From Chara braunii (lineage: Eukaryota; Streptophyta; Charophyceae; Charales; Characeae), in assembly GCA_003427395.1 (NCBI GenBank), contig BFEA01000230.1:2169530-2223212 (forward strand): a stretch of 53,683 nt of DNA. Reading direction: 5' to 3'. The notes beneath the pieces were generated by a model. That model saw only the letters and a list, made by a program, of their open reading frames with translations, was not told the DNA's origin and searched no databases. The translations under genes were made by a program, and so were the position numbers. How positions within the stretch are numbered: the stretch's first letter is position 1; the number at the start of each line of letters is the position of its first letter. Of this stretch, positions 33,015 through 43,254 are shown piece by piece.

Positions 33015-33340
33015 NNNNNNNNNNNNNNNNNNNNNNNNNNNNNNNNNNNNNNNNNNNNNNNNNNNNNNNNNNNNNNNNNNNNNNNNNNNNNNNNNNNNNN
33101 NNNNNNNNNNNNNNNNNNNNNNNNNNNNNNNNNNNNNNNNNNNNNNNNNNNNNNNNNNNNNNNNNNNNNNNNNNNNNNNNNNNNNNNNNNNNNNNNNNNN
33201 NNNNNNNNNNNNNNNNNNNNNNNNNNNNNNNNNNNNNNNNNNNNNNNNNNNNNNNNNNNNNNNNNNNNNNNNNNNNNNNNNNNNNNNNNNNNNNNNNNNN
33301 NNNNNNNNNNNNNNNNNNNNNNNNNNNNNNNNNNNNNNNN
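33015..33340. other. Assembly gap (326 N)
   Basis: A run of 326 N inside or next to a CT microsatellite. Sequence across it is unknown. Confidence 1.
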
Positions 33341-33429
33341 AAGCATGGAAGTCGTCACCCTCGCCTTCGCCCCTACCCCCCCCTTCCACCTCTCAAACTT
33401 CAAAAAAGAAAAAGAAACAACACACAACT

Positions 33430-33578
33430 AAGCTTGCTTGATTGATTGATTGAGTGAGTGAGTGAGTGATTGAGTGATTGAGTGACCTTCACCATCCTCC
33501 TCCTCCTCCTCCTCCTCCTCCTCCTCCTCTTCCTCTTCTCCTTCGTCCTCCCCCTCCTCCTCCTCTTCTCATGCGCCG
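33430..33578. repeat. GATT/GAGT and (TCC)n microsatellites
   Basis: Short GATT/GAGT array followed by about 85 bp of TCC-rich repeat. No gene. Confidence 0.9.
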
Positions 33579-33634
<56 letters not shown>

Positions 33635-33772
33635 CCACTCAAATCAATCAATCAATCAATCAATCGATCAATCATTCAATGCAACTACCTGCCAAATTCG
33701 GTGGCAGGTAGTTACCTTGGTTGATGAATTGATTGATTGATTGACTGATTGATTAAATGATTGATTTAATGC
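33579..33772. repeat. AATC/GATT palindrome with ACCTGCC hairpin core, copy 1
   Basis: (AATC)n is followed by AACTACCTGCC (33,683-33,693), a 9-base loop, GGCAGGTAGTT (33,703-33,713), then (GATT)n. The 11-bp core arms are perfectly complementary. A second copy, in opposite overall orientation, is at 42,205-42,391. Confidence 0.85.
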
Positions 33773-33829
33773 TATAAAAAAACACAAAAACATGCCCCGT
33801 GCCCGCAACCCACATTAAAACGTTGGGCG

Positions 33830-35805
33830 AGGCGGAGGAGGAGGACACATATGGCTGCGAAGGAGGAGGAGGAAGAAGAGGAGGAGAAAGATATGGTGGC
33901 GGCGGAGGAGGAGGACAAAGATATGGCGGCAGTGGAGGAGGAGGAGAGAGATATGGCAGCGGCGGCAGAGAAGGAGAGAGATAAGGCGGCGACGGCATGG
34001 GAGGAGAGAGATATGGCGGCGACAGAGGAAGAGGACCAGCAAGAGGATGAGGAGGAGAAGAAATAGGAGGAGGAGGAGGACGACGACGAAGGAGAAGAGA
34101 AGGAGGAGGACGAAGGGGAAGAGGACAAGGAGGTGGACGAGGAGGTGGACGAGGAGGAGGACGAGGAGGAGAAGGAGGACGACGACAAAGGAGAAGAGGA
34201 GGAGGAGGAGGAGGAGGAGGAGGAGGAGGAGGAGGACGAAGGTCATTATACCGCGGGAGAAGAGGGGGTAAGAGGAGGAGGAAGAAAAGGAGGAGGAGGA
34301 GGGGGAGGAGGGGGAGGAGGAGGCTGATAATGAGGCGCTGCCAAAAAAGGGGTGCCACATGACACCTTTTAACGGGACGAGCAGGGCGAGGAGGAGGAGG
34401 AACACGAGGAGGAGGAGGAGGACTTGAGGAGGAGAAGGACAAGAAGAGGACGAGGAAGGAGAACATGTGGAAAGGAGAAGGAGGAGGGGGAGAGATATGA
34501 CTGAGAAGGACGAGGAGGAGGAGAGACTCGAATATGGCGGAGGAGGAGGAAAAGGAAGAAGGACAAAAGGATGAGGAGGTAGGAGAACCGGTGGAAGAGG
34601 AGGAGGAAGGGGAGAGATATGGTGGTGAAGGAGGAGGAGGACGAGGGGGAGATAGATATGGCGGAGGAGGAGGAGGAAGAGGAGGAGGAGGAGAAAGAAG
34701 AAGGAGAAGAAGAGGAGGAAGGAGGAGGAGGAGGGGGAGGAAGCTGATCATGGTGCGCTGCCAAGATTAAAAAAGGGGTGCCACGTGGCACCCTCTTACC
34801 GACGAGCAGGATGAGGAGGAGGAACAAAAGGAGGGGGAGAAGAAAAAAGGAAAAGAAGAGGACACTTACCATCGGCGGCGGAGGAGGAGGACACATATGG
34901 CGACAGAGGAGAAGGAAGAGGAGGAGGAAGAGGAGGAGGAGAGAGATATGGCAGCAGTGGAGGAGGAGAGAGATATGGCGGCAGTGGAGGAGGAGGACAC
35001 ATATGGAGGAGGAGGAGGAGGAGGAGGAGGAGGAGGAGGACACATATGGCGGAGGAGAGAGGAGGAGATAGAAATTGCGGCGGTGGCAGAGGAGGAGAGA
35101 GATATGGCGCCGACGGAGGAGGAGGAGAGAGATATGGCGGCAGCGGAGGAGGATGAGAGAGATATGGCTGCAGCGGAGTAGGAGGAGGAGGAGGACACAT
35201 TTGGCAAAGTAGGAGGAGGAGGAGGAAGAGGAGGATGACGAGGAGGGGAAGAGAAGGAGGAGGGGGAGGAGGACACATTTGGAGGAGGAGGAGGAGGAGA
35301 AAGAGGAGGAGGAGGAGGAGGAAGAGGAGGACGAGGAGGACGAGGAGGAGGAAGAGGAGGACGAAGAGGAGGAAGAGGAGGAGGAGGAAGAGGAAGAGGA
35401 GGAGGAGGAGGAGGTGGAGGAGGAATAGGGGGACGAGGAGAAGGATGAAGGAGAAGAGGAGGACGAGGAGGAGGACAAAAACATTATGCCGCGGGAGGAG
35501 GAGGCTGATAATGGTGCGCTGCCAAAAAACGGGTGCTACATGGCACCTTTTTACGGGACGATCAGGACGAGGAGGAGGAACATGAGGAGGAGGAGGAGGA
35601 CTCGAGGAAGAGAAGGATAAGAAGAGGACGAGGAAGGAGAACGGGTCGAAAGGAGAAGCAGGAGGCGGAGAGATATGGCCGAGAAGGACGAGGAGGAGGA
35701 GAGACTCGGATATGGCAGACAAGGAGGAAAAGGAAGAAGAACAAGAGGAGTAGGAGGAAGGATAACCGGTGAAAGAGGAGAAGGAGGAAGGGGAGACATA
35801 TGGCG
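33830..35805. repeat. Purine-rich (GGA) minisatellite with conserved islands
   Basis: Two kilobases of GGA/GAA-rich DNA with a repeating 'gagagatatggcggc' theme. A non-repetitive island containing 'gcgctgccaa' and 'ggtgccac...gcacc' recurs at about 34,326-34,385, 34,741-34,805 and 35,503-35,565. The 230 bp at 34,399-34,625 reappear at 35,577-35,805. Both strands have long low-complexity open frames (Ser/Pro or Glu/Arg runs) that I do not regard as genes. Confidence 0.85.
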
Positions 35806-36510
35806 GTGTCGGTGCGAATACCCTTACAAGGGTATCCGCCTTGGTTTTTGCAAGCAACAAGTATACCGCGTGAGGCGCGGCTGCGTCTATGGATCACGAT
35901 TGATTGGATAATTGACTAGGGTAGAGAGTGTGTGGGCGTGCAGACTTACGGCACGCGTGATCTGTTTTCCCTTTGATGATTATGAAAGTCGGCATTGGTC
36001 GCCGGCCAGATTTTTATTTCTGATTAAACTAGGATTAAAAAGATTTTGTCCCATTGATTGATGCACTTGTCTGTGACTTGTGCGTAAGTACGAATGACGG
36101 CATTGACATCGGCGTGAATTTTCAAAAACGTCTCGGTAGGTCCGTGCGTCGCGCAGTACATGTTTATTTAAGCGTCCTTCAAAGCTAAGATCCAAACTGA
36201 GGCCTAGCACTATTGGTTACAGCATCGAACCTTTGCCAGAAAGATTCAGGGATCGAGATTAAGGGGCGACGAGGTAAGGGTACTAGAATAACGTGAAGGG
36301 ACCGAAGGGTTGAGGGCCCAGCGGGGCTACCCTCCCCTCGGTTTTGCCATCAGCGGCGTCGGAACGGTACGAGCGTTTTAATTTACCTTGTTCGGAGTGT
36401 TTTCACGATTCAAAGTTTTCAAATATATGTACTATTTATTGTCTCATTATTATCTATTTATTTTTGTTCCGGCATTCCGTTGACTTGGATGCGACGCCAG
36501 ATTTAGCGGT
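35806..36510. other. No gene recognised
   Basis: A strong hairpin (ATACCCTT facing AAGGGTAT, with outer GCG facing CGC) lies at about 35,814-35,841. Otherwise nothing recognisable. Confidence 0.4.
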
Positions 36511-36706
36511 CGTCACGGGAGTCGAGGACCTTGAGTACATGCCTCTTCTAACGAACCCGTTTGGATTTTTGCGTGTTCGGGGGGCTGGGGCTGTCTCTTA
36601 TACACATCTAGATGTGTATAAGAGACAGCGTCACGGGAGTCGAGGACCTTGAGTACATGCCTCTTCTAACGAACCCGTTTGGATTTTTGCGTGTTCGGGG
36701 GGGGGG
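36511..36706. other. Assembly artefact: duplicated flanks around a Nextera/Tn5 junction
   Basis: 36,511-36,588 and 36,629-36,706 are the same sequence ('cgtcacgggagtcgagg' onward), separated by the adapter at 36,591-36,628. The duplication is not biological evidence of anything in the genome. Confidence 0.93.
36591..36628. other. Nextera mate-pair junction adapter (two Tn5 mosaic ends)
   Basis: CTGTCTCTTATACACATCT followed immediately by its reverse complement, that is two 19-bp Tn5 mosaic ends back to back. This is the junction left by Nextera mate-pair circularisation. Its translation gives the familiar contaminant peptide SYTHLDVYKRQ. Confidence 0.98.
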
Positions 36707-39450
36707 GGGCGGTGAGGGCCCTCGGTCCCACCGTCCGGGAGTACGGGCCGAAGAGTTCGACGTGCACGCAAGCCAGTGAGTAGTTTGAGTGTGTGCATGC
36801 CAGTTGGGACGTGAAAGATGGCGGGCCATGCATCGGGGTAGGTCGCGGATTGCAAGGCCCAAACGCACGTAACCCTTCCCCTACTTCGCTCGTCAAAGTT
36901 TTCAATTGAGTATTTACTAGTACCACCAAGATTCGTGCCAAGGACCCGCATCACCTAAGATTACGTTCTAGGCACTATCCGCCTCAGGGCTGATTGATCC
37001 GACAGACGAGTTGCCAGGGGTTCCCCAACAGATTTCGGCCTCTATGACTATTGCCCCATCGTCTAGGTTGGCCTGCGTGAGGCACAAACCAGGGCCGGAG
37101 GCACAGTCATGGGGCTAGCGGTGTTGTCATTGTGCATATGACAGTTGTCAGGCCTGGATATACAGGCGAAGGGTCGTCGGGCTGCTAATAGCCGCCTTCC
37201 TCAAAAATTCCTCTTAGGATGGTTGGGGTCGTGAATCACGGACTGGTAGTTATCGAGGAAAACAGGCGCTGCGCAGTTGAACACTATTGGAAAGAGCAGT
37301 GTTGGTCGGATGGGCACGCTGTCGTAGGAGAGGCGCTAGTCGAGAGGGAAGGAAGCGACGGGTGCTAGGACAGTAAGTTGAGGTTAGAACGACGGGCGAT
37401 TGCGGAGAAGGGGGTAGAGGGGCAACGAGGCAAATGAAGAGAGAGAACGAATGAATGAACCTGGGCGGGTTGCGCGCCAAAGTGCATCTAGCAAAGGAGG
37501 TGACGAGAGAAGAAGCCGCACACAGTCGAAGGTATAGAGCTCGCTCTTTGTGAGCGACTCCGGGCGGAGCAAAAGACAGTCCCAGGGTTTTTTTACCCCG
37601 GGCGAACCTAATGGCAAGGTCAGATCCAGTCGAAGGTTAGTAAAATTAGAGTTAGATAAGAAAGTTAGTGCATGGGGAGACGTCTATGGCTGGAAACGAG
37701 GAAGAAAAAGACAAGGGGAAAAGGTGTTGTTCGCTCGTCAGTGGGCGGATTTGAGGGAAGGAAGATGCTGAACAGGGGTTTTTGAATGAGGCGAATCAGA
37801 TGACGAAGTCAGGTTAGGAGGAAGGGTAGCACATTCAGTGTTACGGTGAGTATAAGCCGCGCTGGGGAGATGGTTCGATGATACGGACGTGTGGGACGAA
37901 TCAACCTACATTCTAGGAACAGGTTCATTCGACTTTAATGAGGCTTGTTGATAGTGGTAGCCTGAGACGAGCAATGAGGATGGGTACTTACCTGAGTGAT
38001 CGACGCGTTGTTTAAACCGGCGGCAGAATAGCCACTCTCTATCTCTCTATGATTATAATTGAAAGTGGAGTGTATCCGTCCCTGTTTTAACGGAAGGTTC
38101 GTCTAAAATTTTTTTGCCCGAGGTCAATTGTTGGAGTGAGAACAGCGGGCGTAGCGACGGAGGTTCGCGCAGAGAGAGGGAGAGAGAAATGGGCGAGTTG
38201 AGATGTTTGTGTTGTACATAGTGCCCGATCCCGTCGGAGTGGCCGTGATGCTCGCCGGTCATGCTCGTGGCACAAGCTGGTGCGACCGCCGCCTGGATAG
38301 TCATTGCCTTCTTTGAAAAGGTGTGCTCGTGAGAGGAAGAGCAAATGCAGCGGGTTGTGCTCGTCTGTGTGATCAGCTGGCGCCTTGCCATTCGAGTTAG
38401 TTCTCCAAGGATAAAAGTTTGACTGCCAGACGAGGGGACTGCCCGTCTTGGTCGAACAGAACAGCGAGGGACAACATTTGAGGTGGGGGACTGTCTGTTG
38501 GCAGGTGTCCGGCCTACCCTGTCAATCGGAATAGAGGAGCGAGCAGACTGCGAAAGGTTGACTGCTGATCGACATGTTGTGAAACCATCAAACAGAAGGA
38601 AGTAAGATATGCTGCAAAGTGCAGGTCAGCCTGCGGGCCCGCACACGCATCACCTGACAAGCCAAAGCTGCAAGAAGGTGTACTTGCCTGCTAAGCGGGC
38701 GACGAAAGGGCAACACGCGGACTCTTAGCACCAAGGAGGTGCGAACAAGCTGGCGTAGTTACGTGTGTAAGAGAGAGAGAGGGAGGTTCAACAGGTCGTC
38801 TAGTTGCATCATATCGTTCCCTGTGCAGAGTTGCGTGTGCACCTGGTCCAGTTCAAACGGAAGATTCCTTCACTAACTGAATGAAGGCAAGTTGCGGGGT
38901 TGCAGGATCGCCTGTTGCGTGGCCTATGAACGTTTTGACCATCATTGCGAGACCCTCTGCCGTATGAATATTACAAGGTTCTCCTAGGAGTTCAGTTTGT
39001 CCCCCTCCTGTATCTCGAGAGTCTCAAACCCCTCCTTCTGCCCTTCTTACACTAAGTCTATTCCTGATCTGAGAGGAAGGCGGCAGGCGGGAATGCAACC
39101 CGTAGGACCGCAAGAAGACTCTGTAGGAAGTCAACCCACCGATTGCGGGAGCTCTATCGAAACTCAGGAGGAGTTCTGGAGGCATGGAACTGAGAGGTAA
39201 AGGTTTTGTCTCCTTCTATAAACCCAGTATAACCTCTATCTGTACTTCTTGTTATAGTTGACTGAGTATATTGTGTGCATCCCTACTTTAAATTTTGGTT
39301 TGACTTTCAGGACAATTCAAATTTAAGTGAAGGAATGCATGTATAATGTCAATTTCAATTTTATTGTCTGACTAAAAACAGATTGTGGGATTGCATCTGG
39401 GGGAAGGATGAGAGGAACGCCGTATTGCTTGGGTTTGACTGGGTCAACCA
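36707..39450. other. 2.7 kb without a recognisable gene
   Basis: No open frame here shows a known domain on either strand, and composition is moderate. A short G run (36,698-36,710) follows the adapter artefact. Pieces near 37,587 and 37,768 ('gggtttttgaatgaggcgaa' and a similar block) look like a diverged duplication. Confidence 0.5.
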
Positions 39451-39454
39451 AAGG

Positions 39455-40471
39455 CTGGGAGAGTGTCCATAAGATTGGAGGGCCCAGTGCTATGTTTATT
39501 TTTGGTTGCCTGAAGGACAAGACAGGTTCCCATAAGATTGGGTGGTCTGGTTGCTTTGACTTGTGAGGGTTGTCTGTGCTTGATTTTCAGGGACCAAGCA
39601 TTTTTTCATAAGATTGGATGGCTTGGTTGCCTTATTTTCTTTCAGGTTTTCTTATGTTTTATTAATTATGAAGGAGAGTGGGGCATGTTCCATAAGATTG
39701 GATGATCCTGACTCTCTAGAAGTTCAAGCAAAGGACTGGACAAGTTCCCATAAGATTGGGTGGTCTGGTCTGAAGCCGCGCACATGCTCGAACGAAAAAG
39801 TTAAAAGTGTTTATATTCTATACTACTTACTTATGAATAGGCTAGTCAGACATTTTTCCATAAGATTGGATGGTCTGACTATAACTTATCACCAACTGGA
39901 GAAAGTATGAATTAAGAATAAAAATCGTGGTAAGAAGGGACAGACTGAATCTTGATCTAAGATGACCGGTTCAGTCATATGTTGCCGTAAAAGACAAAGT
40001 GCATATATCTGGAGTGTATTTTTTGGCTGTGACAGACCTTTCTTTGTTTCGTGGGTGTTTTGCTGGCTTGTGATGGGGTGTGAACCGACAGTCTNTAGAG
40101 TTTTCCATCTGGTGTGGGTGAGTGATAGTCTACTTTGATTTTGGTTAAGGTNGATTATCANTTACAGTGTAATCAGTGAGGGGATTCTNCAGACTGTTGA
40201 GGGTTCAGCCTNCTGATGAGTCGGTGAAACTCCGACGAAACAGTTTGTCACAGCCCCTCGTTTATTGTCCTCTTCTCCCTCTCTGCCTACGGTTTACCGG
40301 GCAGTTCTATTTGACGATATATATATAACTTTGATACTTAAATGGTTCAGGGCGACTAGGCTGGTTAACCTAGTCATGGGTCCAAAGAAGAGAAAAGTTG
40401 TAGTGCCCTGTGTTTGTGTATATTCTATGGCTGAGCTAGACAGGTTCCCATGAGATTGGGTGGTCTAGCTT
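39455..40471 (+). repeat. Hairpin family 1: seven copies, conserved core, covarying arms
   Basis: The core 'cc(c)ataagattgg(g)' occurs at 39,467, 39,529, 39,606, 39,690, 39,747, 39,858 and 40,447 (the last with one change). CCCA pairs with TGGG to make an inner hairpin. Outside it lie arms unique to each copy but complementary: ACCAAGC/GCTTGGT (39,593/39,621), TAGTCAGAC/GTCTGACTA (39,843/39,873), AGCTAGAC/GTCTAGCT (40,434/40,463), GAGAGT/ACTCTC (39,674/39,711), GACTGGAC/GTCTGGTC with G-U pairs (39,734/39,763), CTGGG/CCCAG (39,455/39,483). The 39,529 copy pairs with one mismatch. The 5' internal loop is 5-7 nt (aggtt, atttttt), the 3' loop 2-3 nt. The strand is assigned by hammerhead context only. 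Confidence 0.8.
40199..40259 (+). ncRNA. Hammerhead ribozyme motif
   Basis: CTGATGA (40,213-40,219) is followed by stem II GTCGG/CCGAC (40,220-40,224 with 40,232-40,236), GAAA (40,237-40,240), a short stem III ACA/TGT with loop GTT, and the cleavage triplet GTC ending at 40,249. All conserved core positions are present. Stem I can form from GAGGG (40,199-40,203) and CCCTC (40,255-40,259), but the bases next to the core are only partly paired and include an N at 40,212. Type I-like topology is inferred. Hammerheads in plants are known from retrozymes and other self-processing repeats. Confidence 0.75.
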
Positions 40472-40753
40472 CATGCCTTATGTAAGTTGGGTATGAAGGG
40501 ATAAATTATTGAATGATCATGAGTTATTGTTTGATAAGGTTGACTTTGGTTGGTGATAGTATTTATCTTTATGGTTTAACTTGCATGTAACTGAGTGAGA
40601 TCACTACTTAGTATGAGTTTCAATTGATAGGTAGTTGTTTTAGTTGCTCGCCACGTGCTAGAGCCATAGCATTTAGTTTCAATTCCTGCATTTTCTGAGC
40701 TAGGTTTATTTTACTTAGGTCAAATTCTGCATTTTTTTGGATAATTTATTATA

Positions 40754-41364
40754 CTTGGTCTTGTATAAATCTTGGTAAGCTACTTTCTCTACGGAAAGTG
40801 CTGCCGAAATTTCTACAAAACCAAGGAGTTAGTCAGATTTTGTTTTTTCAAAGGTCAGTTTGTCTGACTTTTATGGTTTAGTAAAAATTTGGAAAGCCTC
40901 CTTTTCTAAAGGGAGTGCTGCCTAAATTTTTGCTAATTTAGGAAGTCATACAAAATTGGACATTAAGTAGTCAAAGTTACGTTAGATTCTGAACTTAGCT
41001 TTGGATAAATCTTGGATTAACGCTTTTCTAAAGGGAGTGCTGCCGAAATTTCTACAAAGTTAAAATTTGTCATAGTTGAACTAAGGTCTTGTTTCTAAGT
41101 TCATACCTGACTCAGTAAAAATTTGAAAAGGCTTCTTTTCTAAAGGGAGTGCTGCCCAAATTTTTACTAATTCAGAGAGTTGGACAAAATTTGACTTTCG
41201 AGAATTAAAGTTTTGTTTTTGTTTTTATATTTTGGGTTATTATAAATTTTGAGGAAACACTTTTCCTACGGGAAACACTGCCGAAAAGTTGGATTATATT
41301 TTGACAGGTGGCGACGTTGGTAATCCACCCTGAGTAGTGGAGATGCTGCCAAATGTCTGCCTTG
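40754..41364 (+). repeat. Hairpin family 2: six copies at about 118-bp spacing
   Basis: Units share TGCTGCC (40,799; 40,916; 41,038; 41,150; CACTGCC at 41,276; 41,344), preceded by an inner hairpin such as ACTTTC/GAAAGT or CTCCTTT/AAGGGAG. Outer arms are long and differ between copies but pair. 40,754-40,775 pairs with 40,803-40,825 at 19 of 22 positions. AGTAAAAATTTG pairs perfectly with CAAATTTTTACT (41,114 and 41,157). TAGCTTTGGA pairs with TACAAAGTTA with few mismatches. GAC, TTGG and GGC pair with GTC, CCAA and GCC in the last copy. No coding potential. Confidence 0.75.
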
Positions 41365-41734
41365 CGTTGGACATTGGCTTAGAGGCAAGCCTAGGCTTAG
41401 CTTGTAGAAAGGTCTTGGATGAGAATGTGTTATGGAGCTGTATTCTCCATACACTTATGAATTTAGCTTGGGATTGACATGTCTTGTGTTACAGGTCTTC
41501 TTGATCTATTGATTCAAGATTTGGGCTAGATTCAGCTTGATCCTATAAAAATCATCTTCTGTTATCACTGATAACATGTCGGTTGCCTATTCGTCGGCCT
41601 ACGACTCAACTCCAATTCATCCTCAATACTCAACCTAAAAAGGTTTTAGCCTTGGTGGTTTCTATTGTTTTATTAAGGTTTTCACCCGGACTTTTATTGC
41701 ATGGCCATTTAACAAAGGTACTGAGTATTTAATT

Positions 41735-41940
41735 ATGGAAGGTTGGACAAAGATTGGGAGAGTGAAGGTCAGGGCATGCTTCTTCGTCATGCCGGATGTG
41801 GACCACGACAACCTCCTGGGAAGGTATTTCCTATGCAGGACAAAAACGTTGATGTTTAATAAACAGGACGGAACTTTGATCCTGATCATGTGTGTATCAC
41901 GACGAGGATTAGACCAACTCCTGCGTGACGCGGTCGAGAT
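41735..41940 (+). pseudogene. Fragment of a Ty3-type aspartic protease
   Basis: The frame opens 'MEGWTKIGRVKVRACFFVMPD' and continues 'DHDNLLGRYFLCRTKTLMFN', then 'KQDGTLIL'. The hydrophobic strand, 'P-D' turn and 'LLGR-x-F' resemble the C-terminal half of Ty3 retropepsins (the ILG-D/S motif). The active-site loop would lie upstream and is not found. It runs directly into a GGA microsatellite at 41,980, so it is a fragment. Confidence 0.5.
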
Positions 41941-41979
41941 GGTCCCACCCCGCTTGTGCGGTGTCGGACCGATGCGCTC

Positions 41980-42160
41980 GACAACGGAGAAGGAAGAGGA
42001 GGAGGAGAAGATACATATGGTGGAGGAGAAAGAGGAAGAGGAGGAGGAGGAGGAGGAGAAGAAGAAGAAGAAGAAGAAGGAGAAGAAAAAGAGGAAGGAG
42101 GAGGAGGAGAAGAAGAAGGAGAAAAAAAAGAGGAAGAAGGCGGCGAGGGAGGAGTGGTAG
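41980..42160. repeat. GGA/GAA microsatellite
   Basis: Purine-rich triplet repeat; the Glu/Lys or Ser/Phe runs read from it are low-complexity artefacts. Confidence 0.9.
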
Positions 42161-42204
42161 GCGCGTAGGTTAGGGGCATGGGGCATGAGGCATGTTTTTG
42201 GTTT

Positions 42205-42218
42205 TGTTTTTAACTTTA

Positions 42219-42275
<57 letters not shown>

Positions 42276-42337
42276 ATGAATCATTCAATGAAGCTACCTG
42301 CCAAAGATCGGGTGCAGGTAGTTACCTTGGTTGATGA

Positions 42338-42391
<54 letters not shown>
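42205..42391. repeat. AATC/GATT palindrome with ACCTGCC hairpin core, copy 2
   Basis: (AATC)n, then CTACCTGC (42,294-42,301) and GCAGGTAG (42,314-42,321) around a loop, then 'ttaccttggttgatgaa' and (GATT)n, as at 33,579-33,772. The flank 'gggcatgaggcatgttttt' matches the other copy's far flank in reverse complement, so the two elements lie in opposite orientation. Confidence 0.85.
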
Positions 42392-42392
<1 letters not shown>

Positions 42393-42660
42393 TAAACCAC
42401 CAGTACCTTCCGAAGGCTTCCTCCGAACCAATTCTTTTGAAAACCACCGAATCTCTTTGTTTCCTGTTGATGAAGCTGGTGAAAAGGAAAGATACAGTGG
42501 CAGACCGGTCCTTCAATGAGGGGACCGAAACTGTAACATAGAGTATTTCTTTTTTTTTTCCTTCTTTTAATTTTTTTTTGGGGGGGGGTGGCGGGATTCT
42601 TCTTTTTTTCATTTTCTGTTCGTCTTTTTTTTCCCCCCCGACTCTTTTGTAATTCACTAT
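42392..42660. mobile_element. TTAA-family element, one end
   Basis: TTAAACCACCAGTACCTT begins at 42,392, directly against the (GATT)n array. The next ~150 bp ('gaccggtccttcaa', 'gtttc') match the reverse complement of 47,850-48,001. No opposite terminus is found before 43,200, so the copy is truncated or its other end has decayed. Confidence 0.6.
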
Positions 42661-43254
42661 GCACGCCCGCTACTATGAGAAAGGGTCCTCACTCAACCAA
42701 TCAGCACCAGCACAGAAGGCGACAATCACGGCAAAGAACACTCGTTTTCCTGTAGTACCACAGGCCATGTCATGCACAGCAAGCAAAAATGTTGGCAGCG
42801 TATCTTTCCATGTTTTTGTAGAAGGTTCACTCACAATTTGCACATGGTGAGTGATACCGCAAGGCCATTTCTCAATTTATTTGTGGCATCCTTACTTAGG
42901 GCCATGTTGATGTTCTATGTACTGGGTCATCTACCAGCTGAATATTCATGTACAAACGACAAAACGTATCCAGCAGTATCTTTTCGTTTTCTTTTATGTT
43001 TCTAATTTGTCGACTTCTCGTCATTCTTGCTTCGTGTCAGGGTCATGCTATTCTCTGTATCTGGCCGTCTTCCATCGGAATCTTCATTCCGTTTTTTTGG
43101 GAATAGTAAAGCAGCGAGGCCCGTTCGACAAGCAGCCTCGCTGCCGCGAACACCACATGACATTGCACAAACGACAAAATATCAAACTGTATCTTTTTTC
43201 CTTTTTTTCCCTTCTAATTTCGACAATTTCTCGATTTCTTTCCGTGTTTCGGTG
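42661..43254. other. No gene recognised
   Basis: Short open frames only, without a recognised domain. Confidence 0.4.

Noticed and set aside
32745-33445. Open frames spanning the gap
   Set aside because: Mostly N; no sequence supports them.
33753-35860. Several 300-370 codon open frames rich in Ser/Pro/Leu or Glu/Arg
   Set aside because: They read through a GGA/TCC minisatellite in every frame on both strands; length comes from low complexity, not coding constraint.
36344-36868. Open frames across the adapter, including an apparent tandem gene duplication
   Set aside because: Created by the Nextera junction and duplicated flanks.
37250-38400. Candidate host exons
   Set aside because: Short frames with no recognised domain, no consistent codon pattern and no convincing splice structure.
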